DNA of 51,586 nucleotides from Pseudarthrobacter sp. AL07 (GTDB lineage: Bacteria; Actinomycetota; Actinomycetes; Actinomycetales; Micrococcaceae). Shown piece after piece: positions 17,746 to 26,697 of the stretch (the stretch's first letter is position 1; the number at the start of each line of letters is the position of its first letter). The notes under the pieces are model-generated. The model ran no database searches, had not been told where the DNA came from, and saw only the letters and a program-made list of their open reading frames with translations. Both the position numbers and the translations under genes were made by a program. Location of the stretch: positions 1 to 51,586 of the forward strand of contig NZ_JASBRB010000023.1 of assembly GCF_029960665.1 (NCBI RefSeq), in the 5' to 3' direction.

Positions 17746-18647
17746 CGACACCGATTCCGCACCTTGCCCCCGGCCTCTGGGGAGTTCTGGCCACACCGTT
17801 CAGCGGAACGGATTTTGCCGTAGACACCGACTCCCTGCGCCGCGAAGTGCAGCTTTACACTGCGCTGCCGGCTACCGGGATGGTGGTGCTTGGCGTCTTC
17901 GGCGAGGGGGCATCCCTCGATGCCCAGGAGCAGGCCCTGATTGTGCGCACCGTTGCCGAGGAGGGCAAGGGCACCCCCCTGGTGGTGGGCCTCTCAGCCC
18001 GGTCAACGGCAGTGGCACTGGAGCAAGCCCGTACCGCGGTTATGGCGGCGGGCAGCAACCTTGCGGCACTTATGGTGCAGGCCAACAGCTCCGATCCAGA
18101 GGTGCTCGCGGCCCACCTGACCGCCGTGCACCGCGCCACCGGCGCGGGAATCGTGCTGCAGGACTACCCCGTGGCATCCGGGGTCAACATCAGCGCAGCG
18201 CAGATCCTCGCGGTCCTCGCGCAGTGCCCGTTCATCGTGGCCGTCAAGTCGGAGGCGCCGCCGACGGCCTCCGCCATCGCGCGGCTGACGGGTGCCACGT
18301 CCGTGCCCGTATACGGCGGACTCGGGGGAGTGGGGCTGCTGGATGAGCTGGCCGCCGGCGCGGCCGGCGCCATGACCGGATTCTCGCATCCCGAAGGACT
18401 TCAGGCCGCCCTGAGCGCATGGGCCGACGGCGGCTTCCGCGCCGCCCGCGAGGCTTTCGCTCCGTGGCTGCCCTTGGTGAACTTCGAGGCCCAGCCCGGC
18501 GTAGGGCTGGCCCTGCGCAAGGAGGTGCTGCGCCGCCGCGGCATCATCGCTGAATCCATCGTGAGGCCGCCCGCTCCGAAACTGCCGCCGGCGCTGGCGG
18601 ACCTCGTCGGTGCCCACCTCGAAGCCGTTCGGGTGGTGATGGCCTGA
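17742..18647 (+). CDS. DapA/NanA-family class I lyase or dehydratase
   Basis: A 301-residue TIM-barrel protein of the dihydrodipicolinate synthase superfamily. The family Tyr (Y142, in LQDYPV) and Schiff-base Lys (K169, in VAVKSE) are both present. The usual GTTGE motif reads GVFGEGASL. The superfamily forms an imine with a 2-oxo acid and then cleaves, condenses or dehydrates it (e.g. 4-hydroxy-2-oxoglutarate aldolase, 2-keto-3-deoxy acid dehydratases). In this operon a catabolic 2-oxo-acid aldolase or dehydratase is more likely than lysine biosynthesis. The start is coupled to the permease stop. Confidence 0.8.
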   Translation: MTTPIPHLAPGLWGVLATPFSGTDFAVDTDSLRREVQLYTALPATGMVVLGVFGEGASLDAQEQALIVRTVAEEGKGTPLVVGLSARSTAVALEQARTAVMAAGSNLAALMVQANSSDPEVLAAHLTAVHRATGAGIVLQDYPVASGVNISAAQILAVLAQCPFIVAVKSEAPPTASAIARLTGATSVPVYGGLGGVGLLDELAAGAAGAMTGFSHPEGLQAALSAWADGGFRAAREAFAPWLPLVNFEAQPGVGLALRKEVLRRRGIIAESIVRPPAPKLPPALADLVGAHLEAVRVVMA

Positions 18648-19420
18648 TGGAGACTGGTTTGAAGGGAAAGAACGTCCTGGTTCCGGGCGCAAGTTCGGGG
18701 ATAGGCCTCGCCATTGCCAGGGCGTTGGCCGAGGAAGGCGCCAACGTGGTGCTGGCGGCGCGGCGCGAGGATCTGGTGCGGGCGGAAGCTGCGCGCCTGG
18801 GTTCCGCCGTCGGCATCGGCATTGACCTCACGGAGGACGGCGCCCCTTCGGCGCTGGTGAAAGCCGCGGAGGAGGCCTTCGGCCCGATCGACGTGCTCAT
18901 CCTCAACGGCGGCGGACCGCCGCCCGGCGGCGCCGCGGATATATCCGCCGAACAGTCCCTCGACGCCGTGCACCAACTGCTGCTGCAGCACATCCGGCTC
19001 ACCGCACTCGTGCTTCCGGGCATGCGGGAGCGCCGGTGGGGGCGCGTGGTGGCAGTGGGCTCCAGCGGCGTGCAGCAGCCGCTGCCCAACCTGGCGTTAT
19101 CCAACATCGGGAGGGCCGGGCTGGCCGGTTACCTGAAGACGCTGGCGGCGGAGGTCGCCAGGGATGGCGTGACCGTCAACACGGTGCTTCCCGGCCGCAT
19201 CGACACCGACCGGGTCGGCTCACTGGACGCAGCGGCGGCTAAACGCACCGGCCGCTCGCCGGGGGAGACGAGGGCGGACTCGGAAGCTTCGATCCCTGCC
19301 GGCCGGTACGGCAAGCCCGAAGAATTCGCCGCCGTCGTGGCCTTCCTCGCGAGCGGGCCTGCCTCCTACGTGACCGGGGAACAGATCCGCTGCGACGGCG
19401 GACTGGTCCGTTCCTACTAA
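18647..19420 (+). CDS. SDR-family protein lacking the YxxxK pair
   Basis: A 257-residue SDR fold: nucleotide loop GASSGIG near residues 14-20, LILNGGG in place of NNAG, and VTGEQIRCDGG at the C-terminus. Where YxxxK should lie the sequence reads LSNIGRAGL, so Tyr is replaced by Ser and Lys by Arg. A GSSGVQQPLPNL stretch precedes it. I recall a subgroup of SDRs with LSN-type replacement, so the change is probably ancestral, and the activity may differ from ordinary alcohol oxidation. TGATG overlap couples it to the lyase gene. Confidence 0.75.
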   Translation: METGLKGKNVLVPGASSGIGLAIARALAEEGANVVLAARREDLVRAEAARLGSAVGIGIDLTEDGAPSALVKAAEEAFGPIDVLILNGGGPPPGGAADISAEQSLDAVHQLLLQHIRLTALVLPGMRERRWGRVVAVGSSGVQQPLPNLALSNIGRAGLAGYLKTLAAEVARDGVTVNTVLPGRIDTDRVGSLDAAAAKRTGRSPGETRADSEASIPAGRYGKPEEFAAVVAFLASGPASYVTGEQIRCDGGLVRSY

Positions 19421-19436
19421 CCGAAAGAACCATTCC

Positions 19437-20333
19437 ATGACTTCCCGAGTCCTTCATCTCTGCGCGATTCGCGACGAGTCCACCACCGATGCGGCCGCCC
19501 CCGGGCAGGCCCGCGAAGAGGCGGCCGTCGTCCACCCGCGGCGCGGAGCCGCGCTGGTCCGCGACCTGCTCCCGGGCTTTACCGGCGATATTCTCGACGT
19601 CCTGACCGGAGACCTGCTCGGGGACCTGGAAACGGCCGCAGCCAACGCAGAGGACGCCGTCTTCAGCGATCCGGAGCACCTCACCTACGGCGCCCCGTAC
19701 CGCCACCCCCGCATGCTGTGGGGAATAGGCCTGAACTACGTCGAGCACGCCTCCGACCTCACCGAGGCCGTGCCCGACGAGCCTGCCTCGTTTATCAAGG
19801 GTGACCATACGGTCATTGGCCCGGACGAGAACATCCCGATCCCGGAGCAGAGCCAGCGCACCACCACCGAGGCGGAGATCGCCGTCGTGATCGGTCGATA
19901 CTGCCGCAATGTCGAGCCGGAGGATGCCCTGTCCTATCTCGCCGGCGTCGTACCGGTCCTGGACCAGACCGCGGAGGACATCCTGCAACGCAATCCGCGG
20001 TTCCTCACCCGTTCCAAGAACTTTCCGGGATTTTTCTCCTTCGGCCCCCGGATCGTGCCCCTCGCCGAGGTGGAGGAGGCCGCCGGCTCCCTGGCCGAGG
20101 TCAGGGTGTCCACCGTGGTCAACGGCGAGGTGCGCCGCAGCAATACGGTGTCGCACATGCGCTACGACCCGGCCTACCTGATCAGTTTCCACAGCAAGGT
20201 CATGCCGCTCTTCCCCGGTGACATCATCTCCACGGGAACACCCGGAGCAGTGCACATCGAGCCGGGGGACCTCGCTGAATGCCGCGTGACGGGGCTTGGA
20301 ACCCTCAGCAATCCCGTGACCGCCTCCAACTGA
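19437..20333 (+). CDS. Fumarylacetoacetate hydrolase (FAH) family protein
   Basis: A 298-residue protein with a short divergent N-terminus and a C-terminal FAH domain: GIGLNYVEHA near 97, FIKGDHTVIGP, the metal-binding TEAEIAVVIG (E-x-E), SKNFPGFFSFGP and IISTGTPGAV. Members hydrolyse or hydrate 2,4-dioxo acids or decarboxylate 2-oxo acids in a Mg2+-dependent manner. Here it could cleave a diketo acid formed by the SDRs. GAAAGAA precedes the ATG, 16 nt after the SDR. The substrate is not fixed. Confidence 0.85.
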   Translation: MTSRVLHLCAIRDESTTDAAAPGQAREEAAVVHPRRGAALVRDLLPGFTGDILDVLTGDLLGDLETAAANAEDAVFSDPEHLTYGAPYRHPRMLWGIGLNYVEHASDLTEAVPDEPASFIKGDHTVIGPDENIPIPEQSQRTTTEAEIAVVIGRYCRNVEPEDALSYLAGVVPVLDQTAEDILQRNPRFLTRSKNFPGFFSFGPRIVPLAEVEEAAGSLAEVRVSTVVNGEVRRSNTVSHMRYDPAYLISFHSKVMPLFPGDIISTGTPGAVHIEPGDLAECRVTGLGTLSNPVTASN

Positions 20334-20369
20334 GCCTGCCGAACCACAACCGAAGGAGGCTGACGCTCG

Positions 20370-21584
20370 TTGAGCAGCACCCCATCTTTCCCTCACGGCC
20401 CTCCCGCCGCCGCACCCTTGGACGGAATCAAGGTGGCGGATTTCTCCCGGGTCCTCGCCGGACCCTTTGCAACCATGATGCTCGCTGACTTCGGCGCCGA
20501 TGTGATCAAGGTGGAGAGCCCTGGCGGCGACGACACCAGAGCCTGGGTGCCCCCCGTGGACGAACACGGCGCGGGCACATACTTCTCCAGCGTCAACCGG
20601 AACAAGCGCTCGGTCGTGTGCGACCTGCGCACCGAGGAAGGGCTCGCGCAGGCGCGGGACATAGCGCTGGCCGCCGACGTCGTCGTTGAGAACTTCCGGC
20701 CGGGCGTCATGCGGCGCTTCGGACTGGACTATGAAACCCTCCGGGCGGAGCGCCCGGACCTGGTCTACTGCTCCATCACCGGATTCGGAAGCAAGGGCGG
20801 GGCGCACCTGCCTGGATATGACCTTCTGGTCCAGGCCGTGGGCGGACTCATGAGCGTCACCGGATCCCCGGAGTCGGAACCCAGCAAGGTGGGCGTGGCG
20901 CTGGTGGACGTGGTGACCGGCCAAAACGCGGTGGTAGGCATCCTTACCGCGCTGCGGAGCCGGGACCAGACCGGCAGGGGACAGCTGATCAACGTCAACC
21001 TGTTGTCCTCGCTCCTTGCCGGGCTCGTCAACCAGGCCTCCAGCACCCTGGCTACGGGCGAATCCCCGCAGCGAATGGGCAACGCTCATCCCAGCATCGC
21101 GCCGTACGAGACGCTGCGCACCGCGGACGGGCCCCTCGCCCTGGCGGTGGGAACGGACAAACAATTTGCCGCCCTGGCACGGGTGCTGGGCATTCCCGAA
21201 CTGTCGGACGACAGCAGGTTCCGCGGGAACGTGGACAGGGTGGCCCACCGGGACGCGCTGAAGGCGCTGATTGAGGAGCAGCTTCAAAAAAAACCGGCAG
21301 TGGAGTGGTCGGGCCTGCTCAGCGAAGCGGGCGTACCCGCCGGCAAGGTCAACTCCATCGTCGAAGCGATCCAGCTGGCCGCCGATCTGGGGCTGGATCC
21401 CGTAGTCGAGATTGCGGACGAGTCCAGCCCCCGAACCTCCCGACAGGTAGCCAACCCCATCCAGCTCTCGGAAACCCCCGCCACGTACCGGCGGCTGCCG
21501 CCGCTGCTCGGCGAACACAGCGGAGCGACGTTCCCGGCGCGTACCCACCGGGCAGCCTCCCAAACCCATCCCACCGGAAAGTAG
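20370..21584 (+). CDS. CaiB/BaiF-type (class III) CoA-transferase
   Basis: A 404-residue class III CoA-transferase with the family hallmarks KVADFSRVLAGPFATMMLAD, an FGADVIKVE strand, NRNKRSV and the catalytic Asp D151 in LPGYDLLVQA. It moves CoA from a donor such as succinyl-CoA to a carboxylic acid. It sits directly before glutaryl-CoA dehydrogenase, as expected of a succinyl-CoA:glutarate CoA-transferase (SUGCT-like), though other dicarboxylates are possible. The start is TTG 20370 with GAAGGAGG upstream. The next gene follows after 4 nt. Confidence 0.85.
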   Translation: MSSTPSFPHGPPAAAPLDGIKVADFSRVLAGPFATMMLADFGADVIKVESPGGDDTRAWVPPVDEHGAGTYFSSVNRNKRSVVCDLRTEEGLAQARDIALAADVVVENFRPGVMRRFGLDYETLRAERPDLVYCSITGFGSKGGAHLPGYDLLVQAVGGLMSVTGSPESEPSKVGVALVDVVTGQNAVVGILTALRSRDQTGRGQLINVNLLSSLLAGLVNQASSTLATGESPQRMGNAHPSIAPYETLRTADGPLALAVGTDKQFAALARVLGIPELSDDSRFRGNVDRVAHRDALKALIEEQLQKKPAVEWSGLLSEAGVPAGKVNSIVEAIQLAADLGLDPVVEIADESSPRTSRQVANPIQLSETPATYRRLPPLLGEHSGATFPARTHRAASQTHPTGK

Positions 21585-21588
21585 AACC

Positions 21589-22749
21589 ATGACTGACACT
21601 TCAGACCTCATCGGCATCGACACGCTGCTCACGCCGGAGGAAGTCACCGTGCGGGAGAAGGTCCGCGGATTCGTGGACTCGGTCATCAAACCGAATATTG
21701 CTGACTGGTATGAGCGCGCGGAGTTCCCGCTGGAGATAGTCCCGCAGATGGCTGAACTCGGCCTGCTCGGCATGCACATCAAGGGCTACGGGTGCCCCGG
21801 CCGGACCTCGGTGGAGTATGGCCTAGCCGCCCTGGAGCTGGAGGCCGGCGACTCCGGGCTGCGGACCTTTGTCAGCGTCCAGGGTTCACTGGCCATGAGC
21901 GCCATAGCCAAGCACGGATCGGAAGAGCAGAAGCACGAGTGGCTTCCGCGCATGGCCGCCGGAACCGCCATCGGCTGCTTCGGCCTCACCGAACCCTCCG
22001 CCGGGTCCGACCCCGGAAACATGCTGACCTTCGCAAAAAGCGACGGGGACGACTGGATCCTCAACGGCACCAAGCGCTGGATCGGGCTGGCCTCGGTGGC
22101 GCAGGTGGCCATCATCTGGGCCATGACGGACGACGGCGTTCGCGGTTTCGTCGTCCCCACCGACACCCCCGGGTTCAAGGCCACCCCCATCCAGCAGAAA
22201 CTGTCCATGCGTGCGTCCATTCAGTGCGATATCGAACTGACGGACATCCGGTTGCCGGCGAGTGCCATGCTGCCCAAAGCCAAGGGCCTCCGCGGCCCGT
22301 TTGAGTGCCTCAACGAGGCCCGCTACGGCATCATCTGGGGCGCCATGGGGGCGGCACGTGACAGCTACCTCACTGCCCGGGACTACTCGCAGCAGCGCAT
22401 GCAGTTCGGCAAGCCGCTCGCCGGTTACCAGCTGACCCAGGAGAAACTTGTCAACATGGCATTGGAGATCAACAAGGGAACGCTCCTGGCTTTGCAGTTG
22501 GGCCGGCTGAAGGACGCCGGAGTCCTCCAGCCGCACCAAATCTCCGTGGGCAAGCTGAATAACTGCCGCGAAGCGATCAAGATCTGCCGCGATGCCCGGG
22601 CCATGCTTGGCGGCAACGGCATCACGCTGGACTATTCCCCGCTGCGCCACGCCAACAACCTCGAGAGCGTGCGCACCTATGAGGGAACGGACGAGGTGCA
22701 CACGCTGATATTGGGCAACCACATCACCGGGATTCCGGCCTTCCGCTGA
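21589..22749 (+). CDS. gcdH: Glutaryl-CoA dehydrogenase
   Basis: A 386-residue acyl-CoA dehydrogenase that matches glutaryl-CoA dehydrogenases along its length: KGYGCPGRTSVEYGL, the FAD/substrate region GCFGLTEPSAGSDPGNM, KLSMRAS, RYGIIWGAMGA, MLGGNGITLDYSPLRHANNLE and the catalytic Glu E365 in RTYEGTDEVH. The enzyme oxidises and decarboxylates glutaryl-CoA to crotonyl-CoA, passing electrons to ETF. It is the last gene of the operon and immediately follows the CoA-transferase. Together they would convert glutarate to crotonyl-CoA. A related nondecarboxylating role cannot be excluded. Confidence 0.88.
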   Translation: MTDTSDLIGIDTLLTPEEVTVREKVRGFVDSVIKPNIADWYERAEFPLEIVPQMAELGLLGMHIKGYGCPGRTSVEYGLAALELEAGDSGLRTFVSVQGSLAMSAIAKHGSEEQKHEWLPRMAAGTAIGCFGLTEPSAGSDPGNMLTFAKSDGDDWILNGTKRWIGLASVAQVAIIWAMTDDGVRGFVVPTDTPGFKATPIQQKLSMRASIQCDIELTDIRLPASAMLPKAKGLRGPFECLNEARYGIIWGAMGAARDSYLTARDYSQQRMQFGKPLAGYQLTQEKLVNMALEINKGTLLALQLGRLKDAGVLQPHQISVGKLNNCREAIKICRDARAMLGGNGITLDYSPLRHANNLESVRTYEGTDEVHTLILGNHITGIPAFR

Positions 22750-22763
22750 GGAGGCGCTTCCGG

Positions 22764-23996
22764 TTACTGCGCGCCGGCCCGCCCGGGGACGGCGCGCCCT
22801 TCGAGCGCTTGGTTGACGATGTATTCGGCGATGGCCAGGGAGGAGGTGGCCCCGGGTGAGGGGGCGTTGCGTACAAGGACTGTGTCCTGGCGGCGGGCAA
22901 TCACAAAGTCATCCACGAGGGACCCGTCAGCGTTCATCGCCTGGGCACGTACACCCCGCGTGCCGGGAACGATGGACGCACCCTCGAGCGAAGGGACAAA
23001 ACGCATTGCCTCGGCGATAAATTTGCGCTTGCTGACGACGGTCTGGAACTCACGCGCAGCTGACGGCAGGTTCTTGCGGGCGAAGTTCCAGAAACCAGGG
23101 AACAGCGCATAGTCCAGGACGTCGCGCACATTGACGTCCTTCCAGGAGTAGGACTCCCGTCCGAACGAGATGAAGGCGTTGGGGCCGAGCATCATTTCGC
23201 CGTCGATGCGCTTGGTGAGGTGCACTCCAAGAAAGGGATGCTGTGGATCAGGAACCGGATAGATCAGGCCCTTGACCTGGCTTCGGGCCTCCGGGCCGAG
23301 AAGAAAGTATTGTCCGAAGAACGGCACGATGCGCGGGGTGGAGGGTTCCCCCGTCGACGCGGCCAGCCGGTCGGATTGGAGCCCGGTGCAGGCCACCACA
23401 AGGTCGTAGTGTTCACCTCCGTCCCTGGTGTGAACCACGACGCCCTGCCCCTGCTGTTCAAGAGAGCGGACTTCCTGACCCAGCCTGATCTGTCCGCCTG
23501 CCTCACGGACGTCGCCGGCAAGGGCGTTGGTGATGGCGGCATAGTCGACGATGGCCGTCTCAGGCGAGTGCAGTGCCGAGATCCCCACAGCATTAGGCTC
23601 CACGTCCTTGATTTCGGCGCCGCTGAGCATCCTGGCCCCGGGTACCAGGTTGGCTTGTGCCCGGACAAAGATAGCGTCAAGCCGCCGGCTTTCCTCGGCG
23701 GTCTGGGCGATGACAAGCTTGCCGCACTGATCGTAGGGCAGCTTCTTGGCGGCGCAGTATTCCTTCAGCAGCTCGACTCCGCGGCGGCACAGGGTGGCCT
23801 TCAGCCCGCCAGGCTCGTAGTACAAGCCGGCATGGACGACCCCGGAGTTGTGGCCTGTCTGATGGGAGGCGAGTTTTTCCTCCTTTTCATAGATGGTTAC
23901 CGACGCGCCTTCCAGACGGGTTGTCAGCTCCCGGGCAACGGCGACACCGATAATGCCGCCGCCGATCACGGCGCATCGCAGGGGATTTGTTGGCAT
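22764..23996 (-). CDS. lhgO: L-2-hydroxyglutarate oxidase
   Basis: A 410-residue FAD-dependent DAO-family enzyme with dinucleotide motif VIGGGIIG (residues 10-17). It carries the LhgO features SHQTGHNSGVVHAGLYYEPG, KCGKLV-like YDQCGKLVIA, VPFFGQYF and HPFLGVHLTKRIDG, and the C-terminal GVRAQAMN and NAPSPGATSSLAIAEYI. It oxidises L-2-hydroxyglutarate to 2-oxoglutarate, feeding the quinone pool at the membrane. ATG 23996 follows ATGAGGA; earlier starts run into the divergent regulator. It converges with gcdH (14 nt apart) and is divergent from a GntR gene, like lhgO and its GntR-type regulator in other bacteria. Confidence 0.88.
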   Translation of the reverse strand: MPTNPLRCAVIGGGIIGVAVARELTTRLEGASVTIYEKEEKLASHQTGHNSGVVHAGLYYEPGGLKATLCRRGVELLKEYCAAKKLPYDQCGKLVIAQTAEESRRLDAIFVRAQANLVPGARMLSGAEIKDVEPNAVGISALHSPETAIVDYAAITNALAGDVREAGGQIRLGQEVRSLEQQGQGVVVHTRDGGEHYDLVVACTGLQSDRLAASTGEPSTPRIVPFFGQYFLLGPEARSQVKGLIYPVPDPQHPFLGVHLTKRIDGEMMLGPNAFISFGRESYSWKDVNVRDVLDYALFPGFWNFARKNLPSAAREFQTVVSKRKFIAEAMRFVPSLEGASIVPGTRGVRAQAMNADGSLVDDFVIARRQDTVLVRNAPSPGATSSLAIAEYIVNQALEGRAVPGRAGAQ

Positions 23997-24010
23997 GTCA
24001 ATCCTCATCA

Positions 24011-24044
24011 TTGGGCGGAAAGTTGTACGTGCGAGAATTTTCTC
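24011..24044 (+). promoter_or_regulatory. Possible leaderless promoter of the GntR gene
   Basis: TTGGGC (24011-24016), 16-nt spacer and GAGAAT (24033-24038) end 6 nt before GTG 24045, which lacks a ribosome site. CGAGAA-TT-TTCTCG (24032-24045) is a small inverted repeat that could be autoregulatory. Confidence 0.35.
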
Positions 24045-24746
24045 GTGGACAACCTTGAACGTGCAGACAACCTGACAGATCAGGCCATCACAAGACTGAG
24101 AGCTGCGATATTGGGCGGTGAGTTGAAGCCTGGGGAGCTTTACTCCGCGACCCAACTCGGTGAATGGCTGGGCGTGTCACGAACGCCGGTTCGGGAAGCA
24201 GTCCAGCAATTGGCGAAGACCGGCCTCGTTGTGGTCGAGCGCAATAAGGGCATTCGGATCCAATCCACTACGTTGGAAGACCTGATTGAAGGATTTCAGG
24301 TCCGTCTGATGCTTGAGGTGCCAGTGACCCGGCAAGCTACCGCCGTACGCACGGACGCCGATGTCCAAAGGGTCAATGAGGCGTTTCGAACATTCCAGAA
24401 AGTTTCCGAGACGGACGACCCTGCAGCTACGTTGAGAGCCGACCGGGACTTCCACCTGGCGCTGCTAACAGTCTCCGGCAATCAGCGGGTGGTGAAGCTG
24501 CTGGAGGACCTGCGCAACGTCGTCCTGCTCACGGGGGTGGAAACCGTCCCCAAGTCGCGTTCCCCCCGGGAAGCGTTTGAGGACCATCGGGACATCTACG
24601 AGGCCTTTGTGGCCGGAGAGGCCGAGAAAGCCGGACAGGCCATGCGGCGCCACATACTTAATACGGCCCGGATGCTTGTCCTTCGGGAGGCCAAAGAACG
24701 TCGCATTTCCGTGGGTGACATCGAATCAATCCTGAGCTGGACTTAG
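24045..24746 (+). CDS. GntR/FCD regulator divergent from lhgO
   Basis: A 233-residue regulator: winged helix with LGEWLGVSRTPVREAVQQLA (about residues 38-57), then an FCD domain with DRDFHLALL and an AFVAGEAEKAGQAMRRH ending. The only reasonable start in frame is GTG 24045, since upstream codons overlap the lhgO leader. It is divergent from lhgO with 48 nt between start codons. E. coli and Pseudomonas use a GntR/FCD repressor (CsiR/LhgR) responding to L-2-hydroxyglutarate or glutarate for lhgO. By gene order this is the likely counterpart. The ligand and operator are not proven. Confidence 0.8.
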   Translation: MDNLERADNLTDQAITRLRAAILGGELKPGELYSATQLGEWLGVSRTPVREAVQQLAKTGLVVVERNKGIRIQSTTLEDLIEGFQVRLMLEVPVTRQATAVRTDADVQRVNEAFRTFQKVSETDDPAATLRADRDFHLALLTVSGNQRVVKLLEDLRNVVLLTGVETVPKSRSPREAFEDHRDIYEAFVAGEAEKAGQAMRRHILNTARMLVLREAKERRISVGDIESILSWT

Positions 24747-25199
24747 CCCGCCCTTAAAACATCGGGCGGCGGCCTTGCGCTGGCTGCCCTGATGATTTCC
24801 ATGGACTACAAACTACTGCGTGTTACATGCAACATGCAACGACCTTCGCGCTACGAACATCCTCTGTGGATTTGAAATCTCCGCGAAGTCTTTAGGCGCA
24901 GCGCCAAGATGCGCTTGGCTTGAACGGCCCAGTTCGCTCAAGGCCGTTCTGAGGCCGCCGTCACCATACGGGAGCCTCTACCTGGACCCGCTCGAGGACC
25001 TGGATGCGCCGGGGCGGCCACAGCGTGTACCTCAAGTGTGTGACAGCACTGGCTGCACCCCTACGCTGGGACCGCACATGCCAACGGCCTAACCGGCTCC
25101 TAAACGCCCCTTGCCCAAGGGAGGCCCACGACGGCGGGAGGCCGCCGCCGTCGATGGCCTCCCTCCCAGATTGTCAGACCCACCTGCGATGCTTTGGGC
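24747..25199. other. Gene-free stretch
   Basis: No supported gene. A weak hairpin (CCGCCC/GGGCGG, 24748-24769) just after the regulator may be its terminator, and CATGCAA is repeated near 24836. The rest shows no recognisable domain or site. Confidence 0.4.
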
Positions 25200-26656
25200 A
25201 TGGAATCCGGAGCGGTTATTGAGGCAGGAAACAGGGCCGCGATGGCGGCTGCCGTCGCCTCAGTGGGCCGCCTGGTCGAGGAGCTTGCCGGTGTTGTTTA
25301 GCCGTCACTCGGTCCTGATGGCGCTGACCGTGTCCGCGATGCAGATCCGTTGCAGGAGTTTTCGGAGGCGTGCCTGGAGGGGCTGGCGGTTCTGGCTCGG
25401 GTTGAGGCGGTGACGGCGGCGGCCAAGGTCCGCCTGGTGGCCGCCCATGCGGCCGCGGCGGCCGCGCTGGCAGGTCCGCCTGCCACCGCTTATGAGGCGT
25501 CGGCACAGGAGATGAGTCTGGTGGCCGAGACAGCCTGTGTGCTGACGATCGGGGAGCGCGCCGCAGCGGCACTGCTGGGCGAAGCCCCTGCGCTGACCAC
25601 GTCGTTGCCGGCGACACTCGATGCGCTCCAAAGCGGCGTCATCGCCTGGCAGCGTGCCGCATCCTGGTGGAGGAAACCACAGGCCTCAGACCCGCCGCCG
25701 GCGCTGCATTGGAGGCGCGCTTCTTCCACCCGGAGGAACCGGCGCGCGGGGCGGCGCCGGGAGACCTGGTGCCCGCGCGGTTCCGGCGGAAGGTCAGGGC
25801 CTGGCGGGAGCGACATCATCCGGAACCCCTTGAGATACGCCGCGCGAAGAGCACGACGGACCGGCGGGTGGAAAACTCGCCGGACCGGGACGGCATGGCC
25901 TGGATCTCGCTCTACCTTCCCGGGGACACGGCCTGCGCCATCTGGAACAGGACCACCGCCCTGGCCCGGGGACTTCAGGGCCCACGGGAAGCACGCAATC
26001 TTGCCCAGCTGCGCGCCGATATCGCTGCTGGATTACTGCTTGGCAGTGCGAACCAGGACGCCGGAGAAGTGCCCTCTCCTAAAGCTGATATTCTCGTCAC
26101 CGTCCCGGTCTTCTCCCTCCTCGGCCTCAACGAAGAACCCGCAGAGGTCGATGGGCTGGGGCCGGTCCCGCCATCGGTGGCACGTAAGCTCGTTGCCAAC
26201 GGTGCCAACTCGTTTTACCGCGTCCTCATCGACCCCCGCGACGGGGCTCCGCTGGAAATCGGGCGCACCAGCTACCAGCTCCCGGAAACATTGAAGCGGT
26301 GGCTCAAGGTGCGGGACGGCGCATGCACCTTCCCGGGATGCAGCAACACCCTGGACAACGACGTGGACCATCTCACCGCCTGGCAGCACGGTGGGACCAC
26401 CGGCATCAGCAACCTGGGACAGGCATAATGCCCGAAGCACCACCGGCTCAAACACCAGCGGCCCTGGAGGCCAACGCAGGCAACGAAGAATGAGCCGCCG
26501 GGCTGGATTTCACCCACCGGCCGGCACTATCCGGCCGAGCACCCGGACCGGGAGCCGTCGCTCATTCCACCAAGCTGCCTGCCCATTCCGGTGAGTCCCC
26601 CGGAACAGGGAGCCAGTCCTTTGGAACGGGCTATCCTGACGCGCCTCGCCGCCTGA
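25200..26656 (+). pseudogene. DUF222/HNH endonuclease pseudogene
   Basis: Pieces of one DUF222-HNH protein can be followed from ATG 25200 to TGA 26654-26656. The N-terminal DUF222 part starts with MESGAVIEAGNRAAMAA and is cut by an in-frame TAG at 25299-25301, then continues. A one-base loss near 25660 shifts to RILVEETTGLRPAAGAALEA. The HNH core (CTFPGC, DVDHLTAWQHGGTT, NLGQ) is cut by TAA at 26426-26428, after which CPKHHRLKHQRPW and the proline-rich tail follow in the same frame. Intact relatives are about 450-500 aa, abundant in Arthrobacter-like genomes and sometimes linked to mobile DNA. Three lesions make it clearly nonfunctional as written. Confidence 0.8.
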
Positions 26657-26697
26657 TGCTCCGGGTGTCGATGCCGTGAGGGAACGGCCTGTCCTGC

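Noticed and set aside
19239..21782. Long minus-strand open frame across the FAH and CoA-transferase genes
   Set aside because: Antisense to conserved coding genes, with no domain of its own.
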